Assembly (NCBI GenBank): GCA_031267635.1
Contig: JAIRYX010000286.1
Location: 1 to 5,959, forward strand
Direction of reading: 5' to 3'
Length of the DNA stretch: 5,959 nucleotides
From: Planctomycetaceae bacterium
Lineage (GTDB): Bacteria; Planctomycetota; Planctomycetia; Pirellulales; Thermoguttaceae
Shown: piece after piece, positions 5,410 to 5,959 of the stretch
Position numbering within the stretch: position 1 is the first letter of the stretch
Layout: each line of letters opens with the position of its first letter
The notes under the pieces: model-generated
Told to the model about the DNA's origin: nothing
The model's database searches: none
The model's input: only the letters and a program-made list of their open reading frames with translations
Position numbers and translations under genes: made by a program

Positions 5410-5438
5410 GTTATACTATTTTATATCGTATTTCACAA
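5410..5438 (-). promoter_or_regulatory. Candidate promoter for the LolA-like gene
   Basis: Read on the minus strand, TTGTGA (5433-5438) and TATAAC (5410-5415) are 17 bases apart. The ATG at 5288 lies about 120 bases downstream. The region is very AT-rich, so chance matches are likely. If real, the gene can be transcribed independently of the upstream Cys-rich gene. Confidence 0.3.
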
Positions 5439-5507
5439 TATTGATGAGAGATAACACAAAATAATATAATACTAGTTGATATGAAAATATAATATTACGA
5501 AAAACAA

Positions 5508-5768
5508 CTATTCGCAAGGATTGTTATCACTTGCAACATACTTATCAGCAGTTGCCCATGGAAGGACATTGGGATTGGGATAACAATTACCTGTTGTTGA
5601 GTTAACTGAACAACGGGTTTCTTGATAGCATTCAGCTTCATCTTGTGTTGTATGTCCTGAACTTGACGACGTAGTTCCTTCAGGAAATTTGTTTCTTACA
5701 TACTGTGATTTGCCAGGACAATTCCCAGCTTGCATGGCTGTACAAAGCTGACGATCAAAGGACGGCAT
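5508..5768 (-). CDS. Cys-rich protein, probable C-terminal fragment
   Basis: The 86 residues include six cysteines (9, 17, 47, 53, 62, 85), a Ser/Thr-rich stretch (GTTSSSSGHTT, 31-41) and many Asn, Gly and Pro. This composition is typical of disulphide-bonded exported proteins. No signal peptide or membrane segment is present. The only ATG (5766-5768) has an in-frame TGA directly before it and lies in DNA that also reads as transposase in the opposite direction. The true 5' part was therefore probably lost or displaced at this junction. The C-terminus (SDNNPCE, TAG at 5508-5510) looks natural. It lies upstream of, and on the same strand as, the LolA-like gene. I do not recognise the family and assign no function. 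The start is uncertain. Confidence 0.5.
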   Translation of the reverse strand: MPSFDRQLCTAMQAGNCPGKSQYVRNKFPEGTTSSSSGHTTQDEAECYQETRCSVNSTTGNCYPNPNVLPWATADKYVASDNNPCE

Positions 5769-5959
5769 TCAATGGTATCTTGCGGTAAACGTTACGATTC
5801 CGAATGTGATGCACAAGGTTCGCATCGTGATCTTGTGGAAAGGTAAGAACGATGCGGAACCGCGTAAGATCCTCGTGAGCAACAGTATATTCTGGACGGC
5901 AGAAAAGATCGTGGGAGCTTATCGTAAACGTTGGACAGGCACGGAACCTTTTCATCGAG
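5752..5959 (+). CDS. Transposase fragment, DDE type (IS4/IS701-like), partial
   Basis: The + frame is open from 5752, after a TGA at 5749-5751, to the window end. From 5770 it reads QWYLAVNVTIP, then KVRIVILWKGK, EPRKILVSN and YRKRWTGTEPFHR. The last segment is the conserved region around the catalytic glutamate of DDE transposases (a YREK-like block with the pattern Y-x-x-R-W-x-x-x-E-x-F-H-R). KILVSN is the strand that usually precedes it. No start codon and none of the N-terminal catalytic aspartate region is present, so the left part is missing. The right part continues beyond the window. The left boundary falls near 5752-5770, where it meets the opposite-strand Cys-rich frame. Its base composition is GC-richer than the DNA to its left. 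Only cutting and joining of IS DNA would be its role if intact; this copy is probably dead. Confidence 0.75.

Noticed and set aside
5755..5955. 66-residue minus-strand open frame at the right edge
   Set aside because: The opposite strand reads as a recognisable transposase through the same bases, so this is its shadow.

Overview
The window looks like a mid-GC, repeat-rich piece of a bacterial chromosome, most likely Planctomycetota. The clearest pointer is a C-terminal glycosyltransferase fragment (3384-3953) that resembles the tail of planctomycete GT39-type mannosyltransferases (YPHSLSYFNEL, then DSNIDWGQDL, then PGWYALSVNYLYSRE). The lineage is an inference from recalled family patterns; no search was run.

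Layout. 1-294 is a 21-bp tandem array with nine near-identical and five diverged units. 295-842 has no convincing gene but holds several imperfect palindromes and short repeats, ending in a near-consensus sigma70-type promoter (744-772). That promoter leads into a 501-residue P-loop ATPase with an internal pair of membrane segments (843-2348, +), reminiscent of KAP-type NTPases. On the minus strand follow a complete solitary DhaL subunit (2471-3091) and an N-terminally truncated GT39 glycosyltransferase remnant (3384-3953). A 91-bp IS66-type MITE with 15-bp terminal inverted repeats and an exact 8-bp target duplication sits at 4200-4306. Next is an AT-rich secreted or membrane-anchored LolA-like protein (4311-5288, -), then a Cys-rich C-terminal fragment (5508-5768, -). 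That fragment abuts a transposase fragment on the + strand (5752-5959), which runs off the window.

How it fits together. This is not a coherent operon. Intact housekeeping-type and hypothetical genes are separated by intergenic DNA full of small dispersed palindromes. Examples are a 39-bp core shared at 553-591 and 3162-3200, a 12-mer CGTAACATGAGT at three sites, and GGGAC-rich blocks at four sites. Two genes appear broken: the glycosyltransferase lost its N-terminal part, and the Cys-rich gene probably lost its 5' part at a transposase junction. The most solid unusual finding is the MITE. The most interesting protein is the membrane ATPase, which has its own strong promoter and lies between inverted copies of one degenerate intergenic repeat. 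No complete new system can be demonstrated from this window alone.
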